A stretch of DNA of 64,000 nucleotides. Source: Marinobacter lipolyticus (GTDB taxonomy: Bacteria; Pseudomonadota; Gammaproteobacteria; Pseudomonadales; Oleiphilaceae). The stretch spans positions 186,001 through 250,000 of the forward strand of contig NZ_QTKT01000005.1 in NCBI RefSeq assembly GCF_018424605.1, given 5' to 3'. Shown here piece by piece: positions 1 to 8,043 of the stretch. The position numbers were made by a program, and so were the translations under genes. The notes below the pieces were generated by a model that was given only the letters and a program-made list of their open reading frames with translations, made no database searches and was not told the DNA's origin. Position 1 is the first letter of the stretch, and every line of letters begins with the position of its first letter.

Positions 1-757
1 CGAAATCTGAAAAACGCTGGGATCGCCGTTTCGCCTCTTTGAACGCGAAAATTAGGCCGATGCCGGATACCAGAACAACAAACCACCAGCTTTGCATCCA
101 CTCAGACAGTTCGACGACCATTTGTGTGAAAACAGGGAGATCGGCGCCGAATCCCTGGAAGAGAGCTTCAAACTGAGGCACCACTTTTACGAGGAGGATA
201 GCCGTAACGATTATTGCGACTACGACTACGGCTATGGGGTAGGTCATTGCCTTTTTAACTTTCTTTTTCAAAAGCTCAGTTTTTTCCAGATAGGTCGCAA
301 TGCGATCAAGCATTTGCTCCAGCGCACCGGCTTTTTCACCTGAATCAACCAAGTTGCAGTAAAGATCGTCAAAGTGCCTCGGGTGTTTACGCAATGCGCC
401 CGCAAAACTGGTGCCGGACGAAATATCGTTACGGATATTCATCACTAGCTCTTGCAGACCTTTGTTCTCCAGACCATCCGCAACAATATCGAAACTCTGC
501 ACCAGCGGTACACCTGCCTTCATCATAGTCGCGAGCTGGCGAGTCAACATGGCAATGTCAAATGGTGTGATTTTCTTGCTGCCGCCAAACAAGGGCTTTG
601 GCTTTTTCTTCACCTTATCCGGAATAATGCCCTGTTTGCGAAGTTGCGCTTTTACCAGCGCGAGGTTGGCGCCTGCCAGCTCCCCCTTGGATTTATTACC
701 TTTGCGGTCTTTTCCTTCCCAAACATACGATTCCAGCTTTTGTGCTTTTTCTGCCAT
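1..757 (-). CDS. pilC: Type IV pilus inner-membrane platform protein PilC (3' part missing)
   Basis: PilC is the polytopic inner-membrane platform on which the PilB and PilT ATPases act to build or retract the type IV pilus. The gene starts at the ATG at 757 (minus strand) and runs off the window, so only about 252 N-terminal residues are present. They contain the soluble T2SSF domain, with 'LTRQLATMMKAGVPL' and 'LRKHPRHFDDLYCNLVDSGE', followed by the first hydrophobic segment ('AVVVVAIIVTAILLVKVVP'). Only two bases separate it from the stop of pilB upstream, so the two are one operon. Identification as pilC rather than gspF rests on pilB and pilA next to it. Confidence 0.93.
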   Translation of the reverse strand, partial: MAEKAQKLESYVWEGKDRKGNKSKGELAGANLALVKAQLRKQGIIPDKVKKKPKPLFGGSKKITPFDIAMLTRQLATMMKAGVPLVQSFDIVADGLENKGLQELVMNIRNDISSGTSFAGALRKHPRHFDDLYCNLVDSGEKAGALEQMLDRIATYLEKTELLKKKVKKAMTYPIAVVVVAIIVTAILLVKVVPQFEALFQGFGADLPVFTQMVVELSEWMQSWWFVVLVSGIGLIFAFKEAKRRSQRFSDF

Positions 758-759
758 GC

Positions 760-2475
760 TTAATCCTTCGTCACGCGGTTGGCTTCTTCAAGGCTGGTCA
801 CACCCTCAATTACTTTTCTTAGGGCGGACTGGCGAAGATTCCGGAAGCCTTGCGCCTGCGCTTGTTTTGCAATTTGAATGGAGCTGGCCTCTTCCATAAT
901 CATGTTGGCCAGCTCATCTGTAATCTTGACCACCTCATAAATACCGACGCGGCCTTTGTATCCTCCATTGCATTTATCACAGCCCTTGGGGCGGTACAAT
1001 GTGAAGCCTGTATCAATTTGTTCCTGTGTGAACCCCTCCTCCAAAAGGATCTCGGTGGGAACTTTCAGGGGTTCTTTGCAGGCTGCGCAGAGTCGTCGGC
1101 CAAGTCGCTGGGCGATGATCAGGCTGACCGATGTGGCTATGTTGAACGCGGGTACGCCCATGTTCATCATCCGTGTCAGCGTTTCTGCAGCACTGTTGGT
1201 ATGCAGGGTGGATAGAACCATGTGGCCTGTCTGGGCCGCCTTGATGGCAATATTTGCGGTCTCTAGGTCCCGGATCTCACCGACCATGATGACATCTGGA
1301 TCTTGGCGCAGAAACGCGCGTAGCGCTTCCGCGAATCCCAGCCCCACCTTGGTGTTCACATTGACTTGGTTGATGCCTTCCAGGTTGATTTCTGCCGGGT
1401 CTTCCGCAGTTGAAATGTTTATCTCAGCGGTATTGAGGATGTTCAGCCCCGTGTAGAGTGAAACGGTTTTACCGGAACCGGTGGGGCCGGTTACCAGAAT
1501 CATACCTTGCGGCTGCTTGAGTGCGTCGAGATAAAGTTGCTTCTGATCCTCTTCATAGCCGAGTGCATCGATGCCCATCTTGGCCTGGCTGGGATCCAGA
1601 ATCCGCAGAACGATTTTTTCGCCCCAGAGGGTAGGGAGCGTATTCACGCGGAAGTCGATCGCCTTCGTCTTGGACAGCTTCATCTTGATTCGGCCGTCCT
1701 GGGGCACCCGGCGCTCTGAAATGTCCAGTTGCGCCATGATTTTCACGCGGGCGGATATCTTTGGTGCCAGCTTGATTGAAGGGCGTGACATCTCTTTCAG
1801 CATGCCATCGGTTCGATAGCGTACACGATAGATCTTCTCGTAAGGCTCGAAATGAATATCGGAAGCGCCGCCGCGAATAGCATCAAGCAGCATTTTATTG
1901 ACGTATTTGACAATGGGCGCATCATCAACCTCCGTCGCGGATACAGCCCCATCGTCCTCTCCATCACCGCCTTCAGTCTCCACGCCCTCAAGATCTGCGT
2001 CGTCCAGGTCGCCCATGGTGGTGTCCTGAGACTCGAGATACTTATCTATGGATTCCCTTAGCTTGGCGTCATCAACCAGAACCGCGTCGGTGCTCAGGCC
2101 GGTGTTGAACTTGATCTCGTCCAGAGCCTGAATGTTGGTAGGATCCGAAACAGCGATAAAGAGCCGGTTTCCTCTCTTGTACAGGGGAAGGGCGTTGTGC
2201 TTTCGAACCAACTTCTCATCAACTATTTTCTCCGGAAGCATTTCCGGCAGGAATGCTCCCAAATCCAACACCGACACCCCAAATTCCATGGCGGCCGAAA
2301 AAGCCAATCCGCGGCTGTCCGCAAGATTGTTCTGAACCAGATAGGTGATCAGCGGTATGCGGTTTTGCGAAGCTTGAAGAAAGGCGTCTTTTGCGGTTGC
2401 TTCATCAAGCAGGCCGTCCTCGACGAATCGGCGTGCGAGGCCTGTGAGCGTTACATTGCTTTTGTTAGTTGCCAT
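760..2475 (-). CDS. pilB: Type IV pilus assembly (extension) ATPase PilB
   Basis: PilB is the cytoplasmic hexameric ATPase that powers pilin polymerisation. The 571 residues hold an N-terminal MshE/T2SSE-N-type domain (about 1-150), then an acidic linker (about 155-182). The ATPase core has Walker A GPTGSGKT at 330-337 and a Walker B region DPDVIMVGEIRD near 392-403. A tetracysteine zinc site (C463, C466, C499, C502) is typical of PilB/GspE. Length matches the PilB family (about 560-570). pilC follows after two bases, and pilA is divergent about 400 bp upstream, the usual pseudomonad-like pilABC arrangement. pilD is presumably beyond the window edge. Confidence 0.97.
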   Translation of the reverse strand: MATNKSNVTLTGLARRFVEDGLLDEATAKDAFLQASQNRIPLITYLVQNNLADSRGLAFSAAMEFGVSVLDLGAFLPEMLPEKIVDEKLVRKHNALPLYKRGNRLFIAVSDPTNIQALDEIKFNTGLSTDAVLVDDAKLRESIDKYLESQDTTMGDLDDADLEGVETEGGDGEDDGAVSATEVDDAPIVKYVNKMLLDAIRGGASDIHFEPYEKIYRVRYRTDGMLKEMSRPSIKLAPKISARVKIMAQLDISERRVPQDGRIKMKLSKTKAIDFRVNTLPTLWGEKIVLRILDPSQAKMGIDALGYEEDQKQLYLDALKQPQGMILVTGPTGSGKTVSLYTGLNILNTAEINISTAEDPAEINLEGINQVNVNTKVGLGFAEALRAFLRQDPDVIMVGEIRDLETANIAIKAAQTGHMVLSTLHTNSAAETLTRMMNMGVPAFNIATSVSLIIAQRLGRRLCAACKEPLKVPTEILLEEGFTQEQIDTGFTLYRPKGCDKCNGGYKGRVGIYEVVKITDELANMIMEEASSIQIAKQAQAQGFRNLRQSALRKVIEGVTSLEEANRVTKD

Positions 2476-2647
2476 AAAGGGTATAAAGAGTGCTGCGTAA
2501 GTGGCTGAAACTCAGCTGAGAGTGAATGTACAAGAGTTTAGATGGCCGGCAATCGTTTGGAAAGTCACGAACTGTAAAGCTGGAACCAGTGCATGCAAAT
2601 TCTGACAAAGCCGGTCAGTTCAGAGATCTCTCCGTATGACCAAATTT

Positions 2648-2728
2648 GTCACTCAGTGACGGTGATTGACGTTTTTTTACATTTGAAGCCTCTGTGATGC
2701 AGGTCACGTGACATCCTCAAGTCACTGA
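2648..2728. promoter_or_regulatory. GTCAC palindromes upstream of pilA (candidate PilR/activator sites)
   Basis: Three clustered copies of the motif GTCAC/GTGAC lie 40-110 bp upstream of the sigma-54-type promoter of pilA. They are the near-palindrome GTCAC-TCA-GTGAC (2648-2660), the perfect palindrome GTCACGTGAC (2703-2712) and GTCACTGA (2721-2728). This is where an enhancer-binding activator such as PilR would bind. The motif assignment to PilR is inference from position. The repeats themselves are seen directly. Confidence 0.45.
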
Positions 2729-2758
2729 AAACAGAGGGGTCTAAATTATTCTGTTAAC

Positions 2759-2775
2759 TTGGCACGCAGGCTGCT
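2759..2775 (+). promoter_or_regulatory. Sigma-54 (RpoN) promoter of pilA
   Basis: TTGGCACG-CAGG-CTGCT matches the -24/-12 consensus (TGGCACG-N4-TTGCW), with the invariant GG and GC ten bases apart. It lies about 97 bp upstream of the pilA start. RpoN and PilR control of pilA is established in Pseudomonas aeruginosa, and the same control is inferred here. Confidence 0.85.
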
Positions 2776-2872
2776 TATACCCGTGCAGGCTCATTCCGGT
2801 TGCAGGGCATAGCTCCACCGGTCCCCGATGCCATCTCGAGTTTGAACAAACGACAAACACAGAGGTCGAATA

Positions 2873-3346
2873 ATGAAAAACATTCAAATGAATCACGCGC
2901 AAAAAGGCTTCACTCTGATCGAACTGATGATCGTTGTGGCCATCATCGGTATTCTCGCTGCCGTAGCCATTCCGCAGTATCAAGATTACGTGTCCCGCAC
3001 CAAGTGGACAGACAGCATCTCATCTGTTCGCCCGGTTCAGGTCGCTGTTGCCTCATGTGTTAACAGAATGCAGGCGCTGGATTCGTGTGACACTATTGCA
3101 GAGCTCCAGGCTACCGGTGACCTTCCGCAAACCTATGCCCTGCAGCAAGGCAAATTCATGGATGGCACGCCGACTCTTACCGCAAACACTGCAGCTATCA
3201 ATATCAGTGGTTCAGCTGAAGTCGGCGGATGTGACGTTACTATGGTTCCCAACGCAAGTGTGCAGGCCATTAATTGGGACATCGTAGTTGATGGCGGAAG
3301 CCCGGCTACCTGTGGCGCCTCTAACACTGGTTTTGAAAGATCTTAA
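2873..3346 (+). CDS. pilA: Type IV major pilin PilA with C-terminal serine
   Basis: This is the major subunit of the type IV pilus. The leader is MKNIQMNHAQKG, and the prepilin peptidase cleavage site G12/F13 is followed by FTLIELMIVVAIIGILAAVA with the conserved Glu5 of the mature protein. The start at 2873 has a good ribosome site (GAGG); a second Met (residue 6) would give a shorter leader. Four cysteines occur after the helix. The last pair frames a probable C-terminal disulfide loop, after which the chain ends ...NTGFERS. A terminal serine is the glycosylation site in P. aeruginosa 1244-type (group I) pilins, and the next gene resembles the matching ligase. A terminator follows at 3387. 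Confidence 0.95.
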   Translation: MKNIQMNHAQKGFTLIELMIVVAIIGILAAVAIPQYQDYVSRTKWTDSISSVRPVQVAVASCVNRMQALDSCDTIAELQATGDLPQTYALQQGKFMDGTPTLTANTAAINISGSAEVGGCDVTMVPNASVQAINWDIVVDGGSPATCGASNTGFERS

Positions 3347-3386
3347 TAATCGACGCCAGACGTATGACAGTCTGGCTTTGATCAAG

Positions 3387-3418
3387 CGGCCCGATGGTGT
3401 ATTGCCTCGGGCCGTTTT
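3387..3418 (+). terminator. Rho-independent terminator/attenuator between pilA and the ligase gene
   Basis: An 8-bp GC-rich stem (CGGCCCGA paired with TCGGGCCG, 12-base loop) is followed by TTTT. A smaller hairpin (GCCAGAC/GTCTGGC) precedes it at about 3356-3377. It would allow abundant pilA mRNA and weaker read-through into the downstream ligase gene. Confidence 0.8.
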
Positions 3419-3460
3419 GCGTTTGCTAGTGCTCAACTGTGTGAAAAGTTCCGACTTTGT

Positions 3461-5020
3461 ATGGCGAGAAAGCTCATGGAACAACGGCGAGTATATGACG
3501 CCAGCCGTGATTGGTCCGTAAAAGCATTGTCTTTTATGACTTGTTCGTTCGGCGGAGTAGGTGTTTTTTCTCTGATTCTCGTCCTTTTCGGTGAGTACCT
3601 GGTTCCAGGGAACCTGGGGTCATATGCTAGTCAGCGGTTTACATTTGCAATAATAGTAGGTGTGTTAAGTGTTTCCTCTATCATCGCATGGGCCCTGAAA
3701 GGCCCTTTAGAAGTGTCCTGCCTAGCAAAGCTTTTATTCCCTACCGTTCTGCTCTGTTCTGCATTTCTGCTACTTGCACTTCCGTTTAGAGAGAATGCGT
3801 ATGTGTGGGCTGAGCCCGGAATGTACGCGTTTTTCTTCCTAACCATGAATCTAGTTGGTCTGTTTTTGAAAGGTACGGGCATGACCATGGTTTTCGTCCG
3901 GTCTTTTCTAATCGGTATGGTTGCTGCCTGTACTATCTATGGATTGAGTTGCGTCAATATTTACTTGTTTGCGCTAGTTGATGGCAACCCCGGCTTCGGG
4001 AGCCATATACCACATGGCTTTGGCAGTATTCGTTACTGGAGTCACATTGCCACTTGGTGTCTTCCCCTCTTTCCCCTTGCAGTCTTGATAGGCCCGCTAA
4101 AACATAAGCGAACTTGGCGCCTATTCGTGCTGGCTGGAGCGGGATTGTGGTGGTGGGTTCTCATACAGAGTATGGGCAGAGGGTCTCTGCTCGGGATTGC
4201 ATTTGGTGTTTTTTTGGCAACGTTGCTCTTCGGGAAGAGGGCATCGCTGTGGCTTAAAGCCCTTCTGCTACAACTGGCAGTGGGGATATTCTTGTGGCTT
4301 CTCCTATCAATACTTATTCCTTCTGCGCTATATGACGGAGAAAACCAGCTTCGGGTTTTTCACTCTGGAGCATCAGGGCGGTTGCCACTGTTCCTGGAAG
4401 CTTGGCAAAGGAGTCTGCAGAACTTTCCGTTCGGTTTGGGGCCCCAGTCGTGGCTGACAGTGGAGCCGCTGACCACCGACTACGCTTCCAGTTTAAAGTT
4501 CGGCCACCCGCATAACATGTATCTTCTCTGGGCAGCAGAGTATGGTTGGTTGTTGCTTCTGTTTCTGGGATTGTTGGTTCTGCAGGCGATTCGTTATTTT
4601 TGGGTAGTCCGGGCCGCTGTCTTGAGCGGTGCTACAGGGAAAACCTCTGATGAATTTATGTACTCCCTAGTGGCCTTCACTGCATCGGTTTCTGCTACTT
4701 TGTTTCATGGGGGTGTGTCTGCAGTCTTTTTAGCTCCGGGCTCAATGCTCATTGGGTTGTTTGTCCTAATAATGTTTTGGGCGCTTATTGTTCCAGTTAA
4801 ATCCAATGCATTGACGAGCACGGGAATGCGAAAACGGTTTGGGCTTCACTCGACAATTGTTCTGATTCTGTCTGTTGCCTTGTTTTCTAGTTGGCTTCTT
4901 TGGGTCCAAGTAGTGTCAAATTATTACATCGACATGAGGGCCGATAGTAAAAGCTATGCCGAAGAGGTGGGTAAAGCCACATACCCTCGGTTTTGGATGC
5001 ATGGAAACTTTCCGAGGTAA
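3461..5020 (+). CDS. O-antigen ligase/Wzy_C-family membrane protein, probable pilin glycosyltransferase (TfpO/PilO-like)
   Basis: This 519-residue polytopic protein has about a dozen hydrophobic segments. A large soluble loop about two-thirds along contains 'SGRLPLFLEAW', 'FGLGPQSW' and the histidine motif 'FGHPHNMYLLWAAEYGW', the Wzy_C hallmark of O-antigen ligases and bacterial O-oligosaccharyltransferases. It sits directly downstream of pilA, the position of tfpO/pilO in P. aeruginosa group I strains. There the enzyme transfers an O-antigen unit from undecaprenyl diphosphate to the pilin C-terminal serine. The start is uncertain: ATG 3461 has a poor ribosome site, and ATG 3476 is an alternative. 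It could instead be the LPS ligase WaaL; no other ligase candidate is visible in the window. Confidence 0.75.
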   Translation: MARKLMEQRRVYDASRDWSVKALSFMTCSFGGVGVFSLILVLFGEYLVPGNLGSYASQRFTFAIIVGVLSVSSIIAWALKGPLEVSCLAKLLFPTVLLCSAFLLLALPFRENAYVWAEPGMYAFFFLTMNLVGLFLKGTGMTMVFVRSFLIGMVAACTIYGLSCVNIYLFALVDGNPGFGSHIPHGFGSIRYWSHIATWCLPLFPLAVLIGPLKHKRTWRLFVLAGAGLWWWVLIQSMGRGSLLGIAFGVFLATLLFGKRASLWLKALLLQLAVGIFLWLLLSILIPSALYDGENQLRVFHSGASGRLPLFLEAWQRSLQNFPFGLGPQSWLTVEPLTTDYASSLKFGHPHNMYLLWAAEYGWLLLLFLGLLVLQAIRYFWVVRAAVLSGATGKTSDEFMYSLVAFTASVSATLFHGGVSAVFLAPGSMLIGLFVLIMFWALIVPVKSNALTSTGMRKRFGLHSTIVLILSVALFSSWLLWVQVVSNYYIDMRADSKSYAEEVGKATYPRFWMHGNFPR

Positions 5021-5086
5021 CGGAACTCGCTGCGGAGTTGAATCAGCTTATAGTTAATGCGTGAGTTCGCTCTGTTTATCCAATCC

Positions 5087-6448
5087 CTACACCCCAACCT
5101 CATCAAACAACTCCGGCACCTCAACCTCCCACCCAAACCGCTCAGCAATCCGCTTCCGCATCACATCACTAGCCACCATCTCCCCATGGGTCACATAAAC
5201 CCGCTCTGGCTTTAACGCTCCTTGCTCAAGCCACGCCAGGATCTCGTTGTAATCCCCATGTGCCGACAGCGTCTCCATATTGTAAATCTCCGCCTTCACC
5301 GGCCAGTACTCGCCGTGGATCTTCACAGAATCCGCCCCGTTCACCAGTGCATCCCCGCGGGTGCCTGGGGCCTGAAATCCGGCAAACACCACGCTGTTGC
5401 GAGGATTGGGGAGTAGTGTTTTCAGGTGGTGAAGTACTCGACCGCCGCTGGCCATGCCGCTGGCGGAGATGATCACGCAGGGGTAGCGGGCGGAATCCAG
5501 TTCGATGGACTCTTCCACGGTGCGGACGAAGTGGGTCTGGTCGTCCATCATCTGGCACTCAGCGGCGCTGAGTTTGTGTTCCTTGTGGTGCTTGCAGAAG
5601 ATTTCCGTGGCCTTGATGGCCATGGGGCTGTTCAGGAACACCGGCAGCTTGGGAATGCGCTTCTCGCCCATGATTTTCAGGATCAGGTATAGCAGCATTT
5701 GCGCACGGCCCACCGCGAAAGCTGGGATCAGCACGATGCCGCCGCGGCCGGCGGTTTTGGTGATGATGCGGGCCAGGTCTTCCTCGGGGTCGGATTCTGC
5801 ATGGGCGCGGTCACCGTAGGTGGATTCGCAGATCAGCAGGTCCGCTGTGGCGATGGGTTCCGGCGGGCGCATGATCACGTCGTTCTGCCGGCCCACGTCG
5901 CCGCTGAACACCACCGTGCGCTGACTGGGTTTATGGGTCACATGCACGCAGGAAGACCCGAGAATATGGCCAGCCGGGGTGAACATCACCTCCATGCCTT
6001 TTACTGGCTCGAAGGTTTCGTGGTAATGCAGCGATTCAAAGTGTTTGAGTGCCTCCCAGGCGTCTTTCTCCGTAAACAGCGGCTCCGGGTGCTCGTGTTT
6101 GGAGAATTTTTTGCGGAAGGCGTATTTCGCGTCTTCCTCCTGCAGAAAGCCGGCGTCTGGCAGCAGCACCTTGCACAGTTCGTGAGTAGCTTTGGTGCAG
6201 AAGATCTTACCCTTGAAGCCGTTCCTGACCAGTGCCGGCAGGTAGCCGCTGTGGTCAATGTGGGCGTGGGTGAGTACCACTGCGTTAATGGTGGAAGGCT
6301 CGACGGGAAAGGGCGCCCAGTTCCGTTTGCGCAGGGTTTTCACGCCCTGGTACATGCCACAGTCCACCAGCAGGCGGTGGTTGTCATCGGACAGCAGATA
6401 GCGCGAACCGGTAACCGTGCCGGTGCCGCCGAGGAAGCGGAGTTTCAT
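5087..6448 (-). CDS. Beta-CASP metallo-beta-lactamase RNA-processing exonuclease-like protein
   Basis: This 453-residue protein of the MBL-fold/beta-CASP nuclease family (CPSF73/YSH1-like) has the zinc motif THAHIDHSG, followed by SGDVG, the beta-CASP signatures 'PAFAVGRAQMLL' and 'SASGMASGGRVLHHL', and the terminal SAHGD and VTHGE motifs. All metal ligands appear present, so an active metal-dependent RNA hydrolase is predicted. Its cellular target is unknown. It is a stand-alone gene, convergent with the ligase gene and divergent from cysQ. A second family member lies at 25477-26970. Confidence 0.88.
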   Translation of the reverse strand: MKLRFLGGTGTVTGSRYLLSDDNHRLLVDCGMYQGVKTLRKRNWAPFPVEPSTINAVVLTHAHIDHSGYLPALVRNGFKGKIFCTKATHELCKVLLPDAGFLQEEDAKYAFRKKFSKHEHPEPLFTEKDAWEALKHFESLHYHETFEPVKGMEVMFTPAGHILGSSCVHVTHKPSQRTVVFSGDVGRQNDVIMRPPEPIATADLLICESTYGDRAHAESDPEEDLARIITKTAGRGGIVLIPAFAVGRAQMLLYLILKIMGEKRIPKLPVFLNSPMAIKATEIFCKHHKEHKLSAAECQMMDDQTHFVRTVEESIELDSARYPCVIISASGMASGGRVLHHLKTLLPNPRNSVVFAGFQAPGTRGDALVNGADSVKIHGEYWPVKAEIYNMETLSAHGDYNEILAWLEQGALKPERVYVTHGEMVASDVMRKRIAERFGWEVEVPELFDEVGV

Positions 6449-6621
6449 GGCTGAATCCTTTCAGTGTGTGCTGGTATTCAGCTTAGCTGAAAGTTTCAGG
6501 GCAAGAATTGATGTAGGTCGGTCTGGTGTCGTATTCCCGTAGCGCAATCCGTCAACCACCTCTAACACCCATTCCAAGAGTCCGTTAAACTACTGCAAAC
6601 TTCACCTGCAGGACGCACCGA

Positions 6622-7380
6622 ATGCCATACAGCCACCTCCTCCCCGATATTGTCCGCATTGCCGACGAAGCCGGTGAGCGCATACTTCCTATTTATCGGT
6701 CCGACTTCAAAGTCCAGTACAAGGAAGACGAATCCCCGATCACCGCCGCAGACGTCGCCAGCCACGATGTGATTGTGGAAGAGTTGGGCAAGCTCACCCC
6801 GGATATTCCGGTGCTCTCGGAAGAAGAGGCCAATGCACCCTGGGAAGAGCGCAAGCACTGGCAGCGCTTCTGGCTGATCGATCCGATCGACGGCACCAAG
6901 GAATTCACCCAGCGTTCCGGGGAATTCACCGTCAACATCGCCTTGATCGAGAACGGCGAGCCGGTGCTGGGCGTGGTGACTGCGCCCGCCCTGAATGAGG
7001 CCTTTTGGGGCGCCAAAGGTGAGGGCGCCAGTAAGCGTGACGCTCAGGGTGAGACCCGGCCAATACGCACCGCCGAACCTGGTAAGGTCAAACGCGTCGT
7101 GGCCAGTAAGAACCACCTGAACGAAGGCACTCGCGAGTTCATCGAAAAACTCGGCGAGCACGAGCTTGTGCAGGCTGGTAGCTCCCTGAAATTCTGCCGC
7201 ATTGCCGAAGGCGGGGCAGATGTGTACCCCCGCCTGGGTCCCACCTGCGAATGGGACACCGCCGCTGCCCACGCGGTGCTGGTCGCCGCCGGCGGAAAAG
7301 TGGAGACTCTGGAAGGAAAGCCACTACACTATGGCAAGGAAGATGTGCTGAATCCCTGGTTCGTTGCCTACGGCTGCTAG
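6622..7380 (+). CDS. cysQ: 3'(2'),5'-bisphosphate nucleotidase CysQ
   Basis: CysQ removes the 3'-phosphate of PAP/PAPS formed during sulfate assimilation. The 252-residue protein carries the inositol-monophosphatase-family metal motif DPIDGTKEF (87-95), the upstream EE pair at about 68-69, and the late WDTAAAHAVL motif. Length is typical for CysQ (about 246-270). cysC starts 44 bases downstream on the same strand and a permease follows, which supports a sulfur-assimilation operon. Confidence 0.95.
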   Translation: MPYSHLLPDIVRIADEAGERILPIYRSDFKVQYKEDESPITAADVASHDVIVEELGKLTPDIPVLSEEEANAPWEERKHWQRFWLIDPIDGTKEFTQRSGEFTVNIALIENGEPVLGVVTAPALNEAFWGAKGEGASKRDAQGETRPIRTAEPGKVKRVVASKNHLNEGTREFIEKLGEHELVQAGSSLKFCRIAEGGADVYPRLGPTCEWDTAAAHAVLVAAGGKVETLEGKPLHYGKEDVLNPWFVAYGC

Positions 7381-7424
7381 CCAACCAGCATTAACGGACA
7401 CACCCGGAATCTAAGGAAAGAATC

Positions 7425-8027
7425 TTGGCTGATAACATTGTCTGGCACGACCATAAAATTACCCGCGCGGAACGTTCCGTTAACAAAAACCAGAAACCCT
7501 GCCTGCTCTGGTTCACCGGCCTCAGCGGGTCGGGTAAATCCACCATCGCCAACGCGCTCGATGTGGCCCTCCACAACCGTGGATACCATACGTTCCTGCT
7601 GGACGGCGACAACGTGCGCCACGGCCTGTGCAAGGATCTGGGCTTCTCCGACGAGGACCGGGTGGAGAATATCCGGCGCATCGGCGAGGTCAGCAAACTG
7701 TTTACCGACGCCGGGCTGATCGTATTGAGTGCGTTCATCTCCCCCTTTACCAGTGACCGGTTGCTGGTGCGCAACCTGATGCCGTCCGGCGAGTTCATTG
7801 AAGTGTTCATGGACACACCGCTGGACACCTGTGAACAGCGCGACCCCAAAGGCCTGTATGAAAAAGCCCGGGCAGGGGAGATCAGGAACTTCACCGGCAT
7901 TGATTCCCCTTACGAAGCGCCGGAAAGGCCGGAAGTGCGGCTGGATACCTCGGTGATGTCCGTCGATCAGTGTGTAGACAAGCTGATCGGTTATCTGCTT
8001 GAGCGCAATCTGATTACTCAGGTCTGA
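7425..8027 (+). CDS. cysC: Adenylylsulfate (APS) kinase CysC, TTG start
   Basis: CysC phosphorylates APS to PAPS. The 200-residue protein has the P-loop GLSGSGKST (32-40), the APS-binding '[10 protein letters not shown]' region and '[11 protein letters not shown]'. The best start is TTG at 7425, because the strong ribosome site AAGGAAAG lies 4-12 bases before it and no in-frame ATG gives a full-length protein. It is placed between cysQ and an SLC13 permease, and together they would import sulfate, make PAPS and clear PAP. Confidence 0.95.
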   Translation: MADNIVWHDHKITRAERSVNKNQKPCLLWFTGLSGSGKSTIANALDVALHNRGYHTFLLDGDNVRHGLCKDLGFSDEDRVENIRRIGEVSKLFTDAGLIVLSAFISPFTSDRLLVRNLMPSGEFIEVFMDTPLDTCEQRDPKGLYEKARAGEIRNFTGIDSPYEAPERPEVRLDTSVMSVDQCVDKLIGYLLERNLITQV

Positions 8028-8043
8028 GCGGGGCGCACCGAGG

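Noticed and set aside
5699..6454. A 251-residue open frame antisense to the first beta-CASP gene
   Set aside because: It is a shadow frame; all nuclease motifs lie on the other strand.
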